A stretch of 14,068 bases of DNA from Svornostia sp051306365 (GCA_051306365.1 JBPPNC010000023.1:1-14068); one strand, 5' to 3'; counted from the stretch's first letter, positions 1 to 7,476 are shown. Made by a program: numbers and translations. The notes: generated from the sequence alone by a model not told the origin.

Positions 1-618
1 GCGCAGAAGCGCATCGACGACGCCCGCACGGACGCCGACGAGCACGCCCAGCGCGTGCGCGAGGCCGCCAAGCACCAAGCCGACGAGCTGCTCGACGCTG
101 CCCGCACCCGCGCGCAGGAGATCCGCACGCAGGCCGAGGCCGAGGCGGAGGCCGCGCGCGGCGAGGCGACCACGGAGGTCGGGCAGACGCGCGAGCAGAC
201 CGACAAGGAGCTGCGCGAGCTGCGCGACGAGGCCCGCAAGGAGGCCAAGGCCATCCTCGACGAGGCGAAGGCCGAGGCGCGGCAGATCACCGGCGACGCG
301 CAGATGGCCGCGCGCGACGTGGTCCGCGACGGCTCGCTGCTCGCCGATCACATCCAGCAGCTCTCGCGCTCGCTCGACGTCAACGCGCAGAAGCTGCTGC
401 GCGACATCCAGGTGGCGCACCAGGCGCTGCAGGGTCAGCTCGAGCCCGGCGGCGGCGCCGAGGGCGCCGACCGCCCCCGCCCGCTGCGGGCTGCCCGGCC
501 CCAGGACCTGCGCGTCCCGCGCCGGCCGGCGCGCGGCGGTGATGCCGCCTCGGGTGAGGTGCTGCCGCCCGCGGGCGGAGATGACCTCGACGTGCCGGAG
601 TTCATGCCGAAGCGGTGA
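1..618 (+). CDS. DivIVA-like coiled-coil protein, 3' part (5' end outside window)
   Basis: The frame is open from base 1 and stops with TGA at 616-618, so only the last 205 residues are visible. Residues 1 to about 105 are an Ala/Glu/Arg/Lys heptad-type coiled coil with repeated EA-A and DEA-KEA blocks. A less charged helical segment follows at about 108-142 (LLADHIQQLSRSL, then LLRDIQVAHQAL). A Pro/Arg/Gly-rich, probably disordered linker comes next, and the protein ends in DDLDVPEFMPKR. This build (coiled coil, short helix, disordered tail) fits actinobacterial DivIVA/Wag31-like proteins that act at the membrane in polar growth or division. The diagnostic N-terminal DivIVA domain would lie upstream, so the family call is an inference; another coiled-coil cell-envelope protein is possible. 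The last 12 residues resemble the FtsZ C-terminal peptide (see findings). Confidence 0.75.
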   Translation, partial: AQKRIDDARTDADEHAQRVREAAKHQADELLDAARTRAQEIRTQAEAEAEAARGEATTEVGQTREQTDKELRELRDEARKEAKAILDEAKAEARQITGDAQMAARDVVRDGSLLADHIQQLSRSLDVNAQKLLRDIQVAHQALQGQLEPGGGAEGADRPRPLRAARPQDLRVPRRPARGGDAASGEVLPPAGGDDLDVPEFMPKR

Positions 619-633
619 TGTCCGGCGTCGATG

Positions 634-647
634 CGAACATGTGTTCG
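634..647. promoter_or_regulatory. SOS (LexA) box
   Basis: The 14-mer CGAACATGTGTTCG fits the Gram-positive/actinobacterial LexA consensus CGAAC-RNRY-GTTYG at every position. It lies 15 nt past the stop of the coiled-coil gene and just ahead of the nuclease relic, whose likely start is TTG 662. It is therefore placed to repress that gene until DNA damage. I could not recognise a -35/-10 pair around it. LexA binding itself is inferred from sequence only. Confidence 0.7.
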
Positions 648-661
648 TGTCCGTTCGAGAG

Positions 662-1046
662 TTGAGCACCAACCACAAAGGGGCGATCGCCGAGGCGGCG
701 ATCGAACTCGCAGCGGTCCGCTTGGAGATTCCGGTGCTCCATCCCCGACAGGAGGGCTTGCGATACGACCTCGACCTCGCGCTCGAGCTCGGAGACCGCC
801 TGCTGCGTGTGCAGTGCAAGTGGGCGCCGCGTCGGCGAGGTCGTTCTCATCCGGTCGCGGACGAGTCGGCTGACAAACAACGGGCATGTTCGGACGACGT
901 ACACATCGAAGGAGATCGACGCGATCGCGGCGTACTGCGCAGACCTCGACGAGGTCTATCTGCTTCCGATCTCAGAGGTCGAGGGAAAGGCAGGCCTGCA
1001 CCTGCGGCTCTCCCCCTGCACGGAACAACCAGACCCAGGGTGTTAA
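662..1046 (+). pseudogene. PD-(D/E)XK homing-type endonuclease, frameshifted
   Basis: Two frames together make one recognisable protein. The first runs from about TTG 662 (N-terminus STNHKGAIAEAAI) through RYDLDLALELGDRLLRVQCKW near 830. The second continues as GEVVLIRSRTSRLTNN, then EIDAIAAYCADLDEVYLLP and HLRLSP, to a stop at 1044-1046. The order Glu in the first helix, Asp in RYDLDL, and Gln-x-Lys in VQCKW is the active-site pattern of the PD-(D/E)XK group that includes the intron-encoded nuclease I-Ssp6803I. The first break lies near 825-840 (net +1, or loss of 2). A second +1 break in the C-run 1012-1016 removes the C-terminus, which would otherwise read RNNQTQGVKMAADY into the tRNA gene. 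Starts at GTG 641 or 647 are also possible, and none has a good ribosome-binding site. The stretch looks more A/T-rich than its neighbours, which suggests transfer. Sequencing error could explain one or both breaks. Confidence 0.7.
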
Positions 1047-1049
1047 GAT
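1044..1049 (+). promoter_or_regulatory. Candidate -10 element for tRNA-Ala
   Basis: TAAGAT matches the TAnnnT actinobacterial -10 pattern and ends 19 nt before the first base of the mature tRNA, leaving room for a 5' leader of about a dozen bases. No convincing -35 hexamer is visible 16-18 nt upstream. The element lies inside the degraded nuclease reading frame, so the nuclease C-terminus and the tRNA promoter share DNA. Confidence 0.45.
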
Positions 1050-1068
1050 GGCCGCTGACTACCGGCTT

Positions 1069-1143
<75 letters not shown>

Positions 1144-1145
1144 GC

Positions 1146-1177
1146 AGAACAGGCCGCCCAGCCAGGCGGCCTGTTCT
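1146..1177 (+). terminator. Hairpin terminator after tRNA-Ala
   Basis: A 13-bp perfect stem (1146-1158 with 1165-1177) closes a six-base loop CAGCCA. It starts four bases after the tRNA ends. The following sequence CGTTCTGAC is only mildly T-rich, so this is a strong stem with a weak U-tract, common in high-GC genomes. It sits between the tRNA and the MOSC gene start at 1191. Confidence 0.75.
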
Positions 1178-1190
1178 CGTTCTGACACCC

Positions 1191-1826
1191 ATGTCCGCCC
1201 CCCACCTCGCCTCCGTGAACGTCGGCACGCCGAAGCAGATCGGTGTCCGCAAGGGGCGTCCGGTCGTGAGCGCGATCGACAAGCGCGCGGTCCCCGGGCG
1301 GCACCCGGTCGAGGGGGTCAACGTCGCCGGCGACGAGCAGGCCGACCTCCGCGTCCACGGCGGCGTCGACATGGCCGTGTACGCCTACGCCGACGAGGAC
1401 ACCGCCTGGTGGAGCGACGAACTGGACCGCGAGCTGTGGCCCGGCGTCTTCGGGGAGAACCTCACGACGCGCGGCGTGGACTGCACGAACGCCGTCATCG
1501 GCGAGCGCTGGCGCATCGGCTCCGCGCTCCTCGAGGTCTGCCAGCCGCGCCAGCCGTGCTTCAAGCTCGGCCTGCACCTCGGCGACCCCAAGATGCTCAA
1601 GCGCTTCGCCCAGGCTTCACGGCCGGGCGCCTACCTGCGGATCCTCGAACCGGGCGTGCTGGAGGCCGGAGACGCCATCGACGTCGTCGATGTCCCCGAC
1701 CACGGCGTGACGATCCGGCTCGTGGCCGACGCGGTCCTGCTCGACCACGATCTCGCGGCCGAGGCGGCTCGCGCGCCCCAGCTCCCCGACGGGCTGCGCG
1801 GCTGGCTGCTCGAGCGCGCGGGCTGA
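1191..1826 (+). CDS. MOSC domain protein, YiiM-like
   Basis: A protein of 211 residues, the usual length of YiiM-type MOSC proteins. Conserved elements seen are the N-terminal block VNVGTPKQI (9-17), DLRVHGGVDMAVYAY (52-66), GVFGENLTT (85-93), and VCQPRQPCFKLG (116-127) with the Cys (C123) expected to ligate the molybdenum cofactor. MOSC proteins bind Mo-cofactor. YiiM relatives reduce N-hydroxylated compounds such as 6-hydroxylaminopurine, detoxifying base analogues; activity here is inferred. ATG 1191 begins 13 nt after the tRNA terminator stem. No Shine-Dalgarno sequence is seen, so initiation may be leaderless or weak. The C-terminal 45 residues beyond the MOSC core (from about 165) are Ala/Leu-rich and match the small three-helix tail of YiiM proteins. 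Confidence 0.9.
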   Translation: MSAPHLASVNVGTPKQIGVRKGRPVVSAIDKRAVPGRHPVEGVNVAGDEQADLRVHGGVDMAVYAYADEDTAWWSDELDRELWPGVFGENLTTRGVDCTNAVIGERWRIGSALLEVCQPRQPCFKLGLHLGDPKMLKRFAQASRPGAYLRILEPGVLEAGDAIDVVDVPDHGVTIRLVADAVLLDHDLAAEAARAPQLPDGLRGWLLERAG

Positions 1827-1904
1827 GCACCCCCCGAAAGTCTCGGGTCACACCTTGGGGGTCCCCCGATGGCAGGGGACCGACGAGGCGGCACGGTACG
1901 GTCC

Positions 1905-2564
1905 ATGACCACGCCCGCTCGCCCGCTCGCCGCCCTCATCGTCTTTGCCGCGCTCGGTGCATCCGCGCCCGCCACCCACGCCGCGACGCGATGTTCCGCG
2001 CCGAAGATCGCGTGGAAGGTCGAGGGCCGCACGGTCTGCGCGAAGGCGCCCCGGGCCACCGCCACGCCCTCCCCGCTGAACGCCGCGCTCGCGGGCACCT
2101 GGATCACGAGCGCAAGCGACACCGCCCCCGGCGGGCGTACGCTGGTCCCGCAGCGCCTGCGCCGCGCCATTCCGCGGCTGGCGCAGAGCACCACCACCCT
2201 CGCCAAACGCGTGATCGCCCTACCCGCCAAGCCGCGCCTGCGGGCCGTCGGCGGGCGCGGCCGGGTCGTCCTGGTCGACGAGGTCGAACTCGACCGCAAG
2301 GTCCAGCCCGACGGCACGGTGGTCATCGTGAAGATCGCGAGCACGTTCGGGCCGGTCGACTGCCCGCCCGGGTTCCCGCTGCCCACCTACACCGGGGACA
2401 TCGCGGCCGTCGTGCACTCGCGGACCCAGGCGGACCTCGCAACAGGCGGCGGCCTGCGCCCGTTCGGGGCCGACCTGCGGATCGCCGAGCAGGGCCTCTC
2501 CGGCATCCTCGGAGCCGCCGGGATGGACGTCACGGCCGAGTGGGCGCTGATGCCCGCCGACTGA
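1905..2564 (+). CDS. Secreted protein of unknown function
   Basis: A protein of 219 residues. ATG 1905 is preferred over the in-frame ATG 1869 because it starts a textbook signal peptide: MTTPARP, a hydrophobic core LAALIVFAALGASA, and a probable cleavage after THA (residue 26). The mature part has three Cys (about positions 30, 45 and 152), a basic middle section (QRLRRAIPRLAQ), and a predicted beta-rich segment RVVLVDEVELDRK...GTVVIVKIASTFG. It has no motif I recognise. It is probably exported and either free or loosely wall-associated; there is no lipobox and no further membrane helix. No clear ribosome-binding site is visible. It converges on the GNAT gene with 10 nt between the stop codons. 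Function is unassigned. Confidence 0.75.
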   Translation: MTTPARPLAALIVFAALGASAPATHAATRCSAPKIAWKVEGRTVCAKAPRATATPSPLNAALAGTWITSASDTAPGGRTLVPQRLRRAIPRLAQSTTTLAKRVIALPAKPRLRAVGGRGRVVLVDEVELDRKVQPDGTVVIVKIASTFGPVDCPPGFPLPTYTGDIAAVVHSRTQADLATGGGLRPFGADLRIAEQGLSGILGAAGMDVTAEWALMPAD

Positions 2565-2574
2565 CCTCCCCGAC

Positions 2575-2982
2575 TCAGCCCAGCCCGACGTCGCCGCGCG
2601 TGATCCGGAACCCCTGAAACCGCCGCTCGGTCATCTTGCCGTAGAAGTCGTCGGCCACCGAGATCAGGTCCACCCGGGTCACGCCCGTGCGATCGAGCGC
2701 GGCGGTGATGAGCCGGCGGCCGAGCCCCTGCCCGCGATGGCTCTCGGCCACGGTGATCGCCGAGACGTGCGCCTGGATCTCCCCGTCGCTCTGCATCCAT
2801 ACCACGCCGACGACGTTGTCATCGGGCCCGTCCAGCGCGAGGAGCGTCGTGCAACCCGGCGCCACGAGCGTGCGCCCGGTGCGCGCCGGGTCCTCGATGA
2901 GCGTCAGCCAGCGCTCCGCGGCGAACAGCGCCAGCACACCGTCGAGGTACTCGGGCGCGTAGGGCTCGATCCGGGGCGTCAT
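2575..2982 (-). CDS. GNAT family N-acetyltransferase
   Basis: A protein of 135 residues if started at ATG 2982, where the GNAT fold begins with TPRIEPYAPEYLDGVLALF. In-frame codons further upstream to 3051 add residues unlike the family. The acetyl-CoA-binding motif A is clear: the strand AHVSAITVAESH is followed by RGQGLGRRLI (83-92, the R/Q-x-x-G-x-G/A pyrophosphate loop). The C-terminal part YGKMTERRFQGFRI resembles the region where many GNATs have the conserved Tyr. The substrate cannot be told from sequence. The gene lies on the same strand as rsfS but 232 nt downstream of it, and no Shine-Dalgarno sequence is seen. The 2983-3214 gap holds no convincing gene. Confidence 0.88.
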   Translation of the reverse strand: MTPRIEPYAPEYLDGVLALFAAERWLTLIEDPARTGRTLVAPGCTTLLALDGPDDNVVGVVWMQSDGEIQAHVSAITVAESHRGQGLGRRLITAALDRTGVTRVDLISVADDFYGKMTERRFQGFRITRGDVGLG

Positions 2983-3214
2983 CGCGTCTAGTGAAGCAGT
3001 CGCAACATCGCATTGCGTGGCCCTCCGGCCGATCGCAAACCGCCGTGTCACGTCTCGTCCACCACGATGCCGCCGAACGCGTGGGGATGTACGACGTCAT
3101 GGCACGGGTGCACCCTCGTTCTCGTCGACCTTCGCGACGACCGTCCCGACGTCGTCTGTGAGGCGGCCTCCCGCCGCACCGGCCGGCCGGCAACCGATGC
3201 CGTCGCCTGAGGCG

Positions 3215-3598
3215 TCAGTCACCGACGGTGCGCTTCGGCACTTCGCCCCACAGCTGATCGAGGCGGTAGTACTCGCGCGCCTCCGGGGTGAAGATGTGCA
3301 CGACGACGTCGAGGTAGTCCATGAGGACCCACCGCGACTCGGTGAGCCCCTCGACGCGGCGCGGGAGGATCCCGTGGTCGTCCTTCAGGCCGCGGTGCAC
3401 GCGGTCGTGGATCGCCTTGACCTGCCGCTCGGTGTTCCCGGTCGCGACGATGAAGTAGTCGGTGTAGCCCAGGACCTCGCGGACGTTCAGCTCCACGAGA
3501 TCGATCGCCTTGCCGTCGGATGCGAGCTGCGCGATCGCCTCCGCGAGCTCCTCCGGGGTCAGCTGCTGGTCGGCCTGGGTGAGTGTGTTCTCCGTCAT
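3215..3598 (-). CDS. rsfS: Ribosome silencing factor RsfS
   Basis: A protein of 127 residues, normal for RsfS (Iojap/DUF143). Diagnostic blocks are DYFIVATGN (47-55), TERQVKAIHDRV (56-67), WVLMDYLDVVVHIF (90-103) and YYRLDQLW (110-117). RsfS binds ribosomal protein L14 on the 50S subunit and blocks joining with 30S, damping translation in starvation. Its ATG overlaps the nadD stop as ATGA. It is preceded by a strong Shine-Dalgarno run GGAGGGGG that also encodes the Gly-rich end of NadD, so the two are translationally coupled. The nadD-rsfS pairing is a widely conserved gene order. Confidence 0.97.
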   Translation of the reverse strand: MTENTLTQADQQLTPEELAEAIAQLASDGKAIDLVELNVREVLGYTDYFIVATGNTERQVKAIHDRVHRGLKDDHGILPRRVEGLTESRWVLMDYLDVVVHIFTPEAREYYRLDQLWGEVPKRTVGD

Positions 3599-4206
3599 CT
3601 GCCCCCTCCACGGTAGAGCCCCTGCGCACTGATGCGGTCTGCGACCGCCTCCGGGACGAGATACCGGACGCTCCGAGCGTCTGCGATCCGGCGCCGGATC
3701 TCCGACGAGGAGAGGTCCAGGCGCGGCATCTCGAAGAAGTCGATCCGCCCCGAGACGTCCCCGAGCGCGGCGCCCACCCGGTCCAGGATGTCCTGCCGTG
3801 CGACCCCGGACCGCTCGGCGACGCCCAGCCGCGCCAGACGGAGGATCTCCGCGGGCTCGCGCCAGGTCGGCAGGCTCAGCGCCATGTCGCCGCCGACGAT
3901 GAAGGTCAGCTCGGTGTTCGCATGCGTCGCGTGCAGGGTGCGGAGCGTATCGACGGTGTAGGACCGTCCCGCCCGCTCCAGCTCGATACGCGAGACCTCC
4001 AGGCGGGGGTCACCCGCCACCGCCAGCTCGCACAGCTCCGCGCGGGCCTCGGGCCCGGGGTCGTGCGCGACCTCCTTGTGCGGGGGTTCGCACGCCGGGA
4101 CGAGGAGCACCCGCTCGAGGGCGAGCTGGTCGGCCGCCTCGCTCGCGCACAGCAGGTGCCCGAGATGCGGCGGGTTGAACGTCCCGCCGAGGACGCCGAG
4201 ATGCAC
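3595..4206 (-). CDS. nadD: Nicotinate-nucleotide adenylyltransferase
   Basis: A protein of 203 residues, typical for NadD. It transfers AMP from ATP to nicotinate mononucleotide, making deamido-NAD in NAD synthesis. GGTFNPPHLGH (7-17) holds the nucleotidyltransferase T/H-x-G-H signature. PPHK (41-44), SYTVDTL (82-88), FIVGGDM (102-108, usually GAD) and LSSSEIRRR (165-173, the ISSTxIR motif) are all in place. The start is GTG 4206, chosen because the family N-terminus begins at once and proA ends only 4 nt upstream. The 3' end overlaps rsfS by four bases. Confidence 0.96.
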   Translation of the reverse strand: MHLGVLGGTFNPPHLGHLLCASEAADQLALERVLLVPACEPPHKEVAHDPGPEARAELCELAVAGDPRLEVSRIELERAGRSYTVDTLRTLHATHANTELTFIVGGDMALSLPTWREPAEILRLARLGVAERSGVARQDILDRVGAALGDVSGRIDFFEMPRLDLSSSEIRRRIADARSVRYLVPEAVADRISAQGLYRGGGR

Positions 4207-4210
4207 GGCG

Positions 4211-5482
4211 TCAGCTGCGGACGTGGCCGTCGCCGGAGACGACGTACTTGAACGTGCACAGTTCCCGGACGCCGATCGGGCCGCGCGCGTGGAGCTTCTG
4301 CGTGGAGTTGCCGATCTCCGCCCCCATGCCGAACTCGCCGCCGTCGGTGAAACGCGTGGACGCGTTGATGTACACGCACGCCGCGTCGACGCCGCGCTCG
4401 AACGCGCGGGCCGCCTCGGCGTCGCGGGTCACGATGGCCTCGCTGTGGCCCGAGCCGTGCGCGTTGATGTGCAGGATCGCCTCGCCCGCGGAGTCGACGA
4501 TGCCGACCGCCAGGATCGACGCGAGGAACTCGGTGTCCCAGTCATCGTCGGTCGCGTCCACCGTCTCGATGCCCGCCGCGGCTGCGAGCGTCTTCGTCCG
4601 CGCGTCGACCCGCAGCTCCACACCCGCGTCGCGCAGGGCGCCCAGCGCGTCCGGGAGGAACGCGGGCGCGGCCTCGGCGTGGACGAGCAGCGTCTCGGCC
4701 GCGTTGCAGACGCCGGTGCGCTGCGTCTTGGCGTTCAGGATGATCGCGCGGGCCTGCGCGAGATCGGCGCAGGCGTCCACGTAGACGTGGCAGTTGCCGC
4801 TGGCGGCGTAGATGACCGGCACCGTCGCGACGGCCTGCAGCGCGGCCTTGAGGCCCTCGCCGCCGCGCGGGAAGATGAGATCGACGAACTCGTCCTGCGT
4901 GGCGAGGTCCGCCAGTTCCTCACGGCCGCCGCCGGCGACGAGGCCGATCGCGCCGTCGGGGATCCCGGCCGCGCGCGCCGCGTCGGCGGCGATGCCCGAG
5001 AGGACCGCGTTGGAGTGCGCGGCGCTGGAGCTGCCGCGCAGCACGACCGCGTTGCCGGACTTCAGGCACAGCGCGGCCGCGTCGATCGTGACGTTCGGCC
5101 GCGCCTCGTAGACGACCGCGACGACGCCGAAGGGCACCGCGGTCTTTCGGACATCCAGCCCGTTGGGCAGCCGGCGGCCTTCGATGACCTCCCCCACCGG
5201 GTCGGGCAGCGCGACGATCTCGCGCGTGCCGTCGGCGATCGCGGTGATGCGGTCGGCGTCGAGCGCCAGGCGATCCATGAGCGCGCCGCTCAGACCGCTC
5301 TCGCGCCCCGCCTCGAGGTCCCGGGCGTTCGCCTCCAGGATCTCGTCGGTGCGCGCGATCAGCGCGTCGGCGATCGCGGTGAGCGCGGCGTTCTTCGTGG
5401 CGGTGTCGAGCGCGGCCAGCGTGCGGGACGCCTCACGGGCGCGCAGGCAGACCTCGGTGACGGACTGGGTGACCGTGGCCAT
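4211..5482 (-). CDS. proA: Glutamate-5-semialdehyde dehydrogenase
   Basis: A protein of 423 residues, full length for ProA (gamma-glutamyl phosphate reductase). It uses NADPH to reduce glutamyl-5-phosphate from ProB, the second step of proline synthesis. Visible landmarks are VPFGVVAVVYEARPNVT (116-132), the Ser-rich nucleotide-binding loop LRGSSSAAHSNAVL (148-161), the catalytic Cys in NAKTQRTGVCNAAE (C259), and the C-terminal HARGPIGVRELCTFKY signature. ATG 5482 has GAGGTG just upstream, with very short spacing. It lies 30 nt after proB and 4 nt before nadD, so proB-proA-nadD-rsfS reads as one operon. Confidence 0.97.
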   Translation of the reverse strand: MATVTQSVTEVCLRAREASRTLAALDTATKNAALTAIADALIARTDEILEANARDLEAGRESGLSGALMDRLALDADRITAIADGTREIVALPDPVGEVIEGRRLPNGLDVRKTAVPFGVVAVVYEARPNVTIDAAALCLKSGNAVVLRGSSSAAHSNAVLSGIAADAARAAGIPDGAIGLVAGGGREELADLATQDEFVDLIFPRGGEGLKAALQAVATVPVIYAASGNCHVYVDACADLAQARAIILNAKTQRTGVCNAAETLLVHAEAAPAFLPDALGALRDAGVELRVDARTKTLAAAAGIETVDATDDDWDTEFLASILAVGIVDSAGEAILHINAHGSGHSEAIVTRDAEAARAFERGVDAACVYINASTRFTDGGEFGMGAEIGNSTQKLHARGPIGVRELCTFKYVVSGDGHVRS

Positions 5483-5512
5483 GACACCTCACAGGCTACC
5501 GCCGGGCCGGCG

Positions 5513-6613
5513 TCAGGCGAGCACGAAGTAGTCCCGGTGGACGGCTTCCTCGGTCGCGCGCGGAAACACCTCGCGCACCTGCGGCGACTTCAGCCCGATG
5601 ATCCGCCGCAGCTCGTCGGCGGCGTAGTTCGTGATCCCCTTGCCGATGAGCCCGTCCCCGTGGGCGATCTCGACGGCGTCGCCGATGTCGAACGCCCCGT
5701 CCACCGCGGTGATCCCGACGGGCAGCAGCGACGTCCCGCCCTCCCGAAGCGCCCGCGCCGCGCCCGCGTCGACGAGCACCGTGCCGTGCGACGGCTTCGC
5801 GTACTTCAGCCACAGCTTGAACGACGTGTAGCCCGTCTCGCGCGCGGGGAACCGCGTGCCCTCGCGCTCGCCGTCCAGCACCCGGCGCAGCGCGCCGTCG
5901 CGGCGGCCGCTGCAGATGACGGTGTCGATGCCGGCGGCGGTCGCCATCTCGGCGGCCACGACCTTCGAGCGCATGCCGCCCGTGCCGAGCGAGCTCGTCT
6001 CGTGGCCGATCTGCAGCTCGTCGAGCACGCGGTAGTCGCTGACCTCCTCGACCATCTCCGCGCTCGGGTCCGTGCGCGGGTCTGCGGTGAACACGCCGTC
6101 GGGGGTCGTGAGCAGCGCGAGCTGGTCGGCCTCGACGAGGATCGCGACCTGCGCGGCGAGGAAGTCGTTGTCGCCGAAGCTGATCTCGTCCGTGGCGGTC
6201 GTGTCGTTCTCGTTGATGACCGGCACGACGCGCCAGTCCAGCAGCCGCCGCAGCGTGTTGCGCGCGTTGAGGTAGTGCCCGCGCGCGCTCATGTCGAAGA
6301 ACGTGAGCAGCACCTGGGCGCTGGTCACGCCGCGGTCGCGCAGCAGTTCGTCGTAGACGCGGTAGAGCTTGCCCTGCCCCACGGCGCTGGCCGCCTGGAG
6401 ATCCTCGATCGCCGTCGGGCGGTCCGCGGCGCCGTCCGGCCGCATGATCCGCAGCCCGTGCGCAATCGCGCCGCTGGAGACGATGACGACGTCGTCGCCG
6501 GCCTCGTGGCGCCTGGAGACCTCGTCGGCGAGGCGGGTCAGGACGTCGTCGCGCAGCGACCCGTCGTCGTGGGCGACGATCGACGATCCGAGCTTGATGA
6601 CGTGGCGGGCCAT
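5513..6613 (-). CDS. proB: Glutamate 5-kinase (kinase plus PUA domain)
   Basis: A protein of 366 residues from ATG 6613, where the family N-terminus ARHVIKLGSSIVA begins; the frame stays open upstream to 6679 but the extra residues are not family-like. The amino-acid kinase domain (1 to about 255) shows KLGSS (7-11), VSSGAIAHGL (45-54), NENDTTATDEISFGDND (134-150), LLTTPDGVFTADPR (167-180) and TGGMRSKV (211-218). The C-terminal PUA domain is at about 276-350. ProB phosphorylates glutamate, the proline-inhibited first step of proline synthesis. A -10-like TACGCT (6624-6629, minus strand) lies 10 nt before the ATG, and no Shine-Dalgarno sequence is seen. Confidence 0.97.
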   Translation of the reverse strand: MARHVIKLGSSIVAHDDGSLRDDVLTRLADEVSRRHEAGDDVVIVSSGAIAHGLRIMRPDGAADRPTAIEDLQAASAVGQGKLYRVYDELLRDRGVTSAQVLLTFFDMSARGHYLNARNTLRRLLDWRVVPVINENDTTATDEISFGDNDFLAAQVAILVEADQLALLTTPDGVFTADPRTDPSAEMVEEVSDYRVLDELQIGHETSSLGTGGMRSKVVAAEMATAAGIDTVICSGRRDGALRRVLDGEREGTRFPARETGYTSFKLWLKYAKPSHGTVLVDAGAARALREGGTSLLPVGITAVDGAFDIGDAVEIAHGDGLIGKGITNYAADELRRIIGLKSPQVREVFPRATEEAVHRDYFVLA

Positions 6614-6680
6614 GTGCGCCGTCAGCGTAGAGGCCGCGCCGAAGTGGCGTCCGGCCACACTCCCTGGTCGGCTGGCCAAC

Positions 6681-6686
6681 TAGGAT
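6681..6686 (+). promoter_or_regulatory. Candidate -10 element of the 6715 dehydrogenase
   Basis: TAGGAT fits TAnnnT and would start transcription near 6693, giving a leader of about 20 bases that contains the Shine-Dalgarno GGAGG at 6706-6710, four bases before ATG 6715. No -35 consensus is visible. The same hexamer occurs before the other dehydrogenase gene (9752-9757). Confidence 0.4.
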
Positions 6687-6714
6687 CCGGCCCTCGAGAC
6701 GAACTGGAGGCGGA

Positions 6715-7476
6715 ATGGACGTACAGGGAGCAGGCGCTGCGGTCTTCGGTGGCGCGTCAGGACTCGGCGCCGCGACGGCCCGGCGGCTCGCGGCCGGCGG
6801 TGCGACCGTCGTCGTGGCCGACCTCAACGCCGACCTCGGCGAGGCGCTCGCCCAGGAGATCGGCGGCGGGTTCGTCCAGACGGACGTGCGCGTCGAGTCG
6901 CAGGTCCAGGCCGCGATCGACGCCGCATCCGACATCGCGGGCGGCCTGCGCATCGCCGTGAGCTGCGCCGGCATCGGCACGCCCGCCAAGCTCGTCGGCA
7001 AGGAGGGGCCGTCCCCGCTGCAGGGCTTCCGCGACATCATCGAGGTGAACCTCCTCGGCACGATCAACGTCCTGCGCCTCGGGGCCGGCAGCATGGTCGG
7101 CAACACGCCGAATGAGCACGGCGAGAAGGGCGTGCTCATCAACACGGCGTCGATCGCGGCGTACGACGGGCAGATCGGCCAGGTCGCCTACGCCGCGTCG
7201 AAGGGCGGCATCGTCGGCCTGACGCTGCCCGCCGCCCGCGAGCTGGCCCGCGACGGCATCCGCGTCGTGACCATCGCGCCCGGCCTGTTCAACACGCCGC
7301 TGCTCGCCTCGCTGCCCGACCCGGCGAAGGAGGCGCTCGGGAGGTCCATCCCGTTCCCGTCGCGTCTCGGGGAGCCCTCGGAGTACGCCGACCTGGCCGC
7401 ACACATCGTCGCCAACCCGATTCTCAACGGCGAGGTCATCCGGCTGGACGGGGCACTGCGCATGGCGCCCAGGTAG
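6715..7476 (+). CDS. SDR family dehydrogenase, 3-hydroxyacyl-CoA dehydrogenase-like
   Basis: A protein of 253 residues with the classical short-chain dehydrogenase layout: cofactor loop GGASGLG (12-18), Asp36 after the second strand (favouring NAD over NADP), CAGIG (84-88), Asn112 in VNLLGT, catalytic Ser146, and Tyr159/Lys163 in YAASK. The GGASGLGAATARRL opening, the insertion around NTPNEHGEKGVLINTAS, and the PFPSRLGEPSEYADLAAHI end resemble type-2 3-hydroxyacyl-CoA dehydrogenases (HSD10-like), which oxidise L-3-hydroxyacyl-CoA in beta-oxidation. That substrate is an inference. A good Shine-Dalgarno site decides the start. The gene is divergent from proB and convergent on the VIT gene. Bases 7477-7672 after it hold no convincing gene. 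Confidence 0.92.
   Translation: MDVQGAGAAVFGGASGLGAATARRLAAGGATVVVADLNADLGEALAQEIGGGFVQTDVRVESQVQAAIDAASDIAGGLRIAVSCAGIGTPAKLVGKEGPSPLQGFRDIIEVNLLGTINVLRLGAGSMVGNTPNEHGEKGVLINTASIAAYDGQIGQVAYAASKGGIVGLTLPAARELARDGIRVVTIAPGLFNTPLLASLPDPAKEALGRSIPFPSRLGEPSEYADLAAHIVANPILNGEVIRLDGALRMAPR

Noticed and set aside
1861..1880. GTCCCC/GGGGAC hairpin between the MOSC gene and the secreted-protein gene
   Set aside because: A six-base stem with an eight-base loop, no U-tract, in G/C-rich sequence; too weak to call a terminator.
1897..1902. TACGGT as a -10 box for the secreted protein
   Set aside because: It ends only two bases before ATG 1905, too close for even a leaderless start.
3179..3190. CCGGCCGGCCGG palindrome downstream of rsfS
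   Set aside because: Low-complexity CCGG repeats are expected by chance at this composition; no supporting tail or context.
4076..6961. 961-codon open frame on the plus strand
   Set aside because: It is entirely antisense to nadD, proA and proB, has biased Arg/Asp/Val composition, and is a GC-driven shadow.
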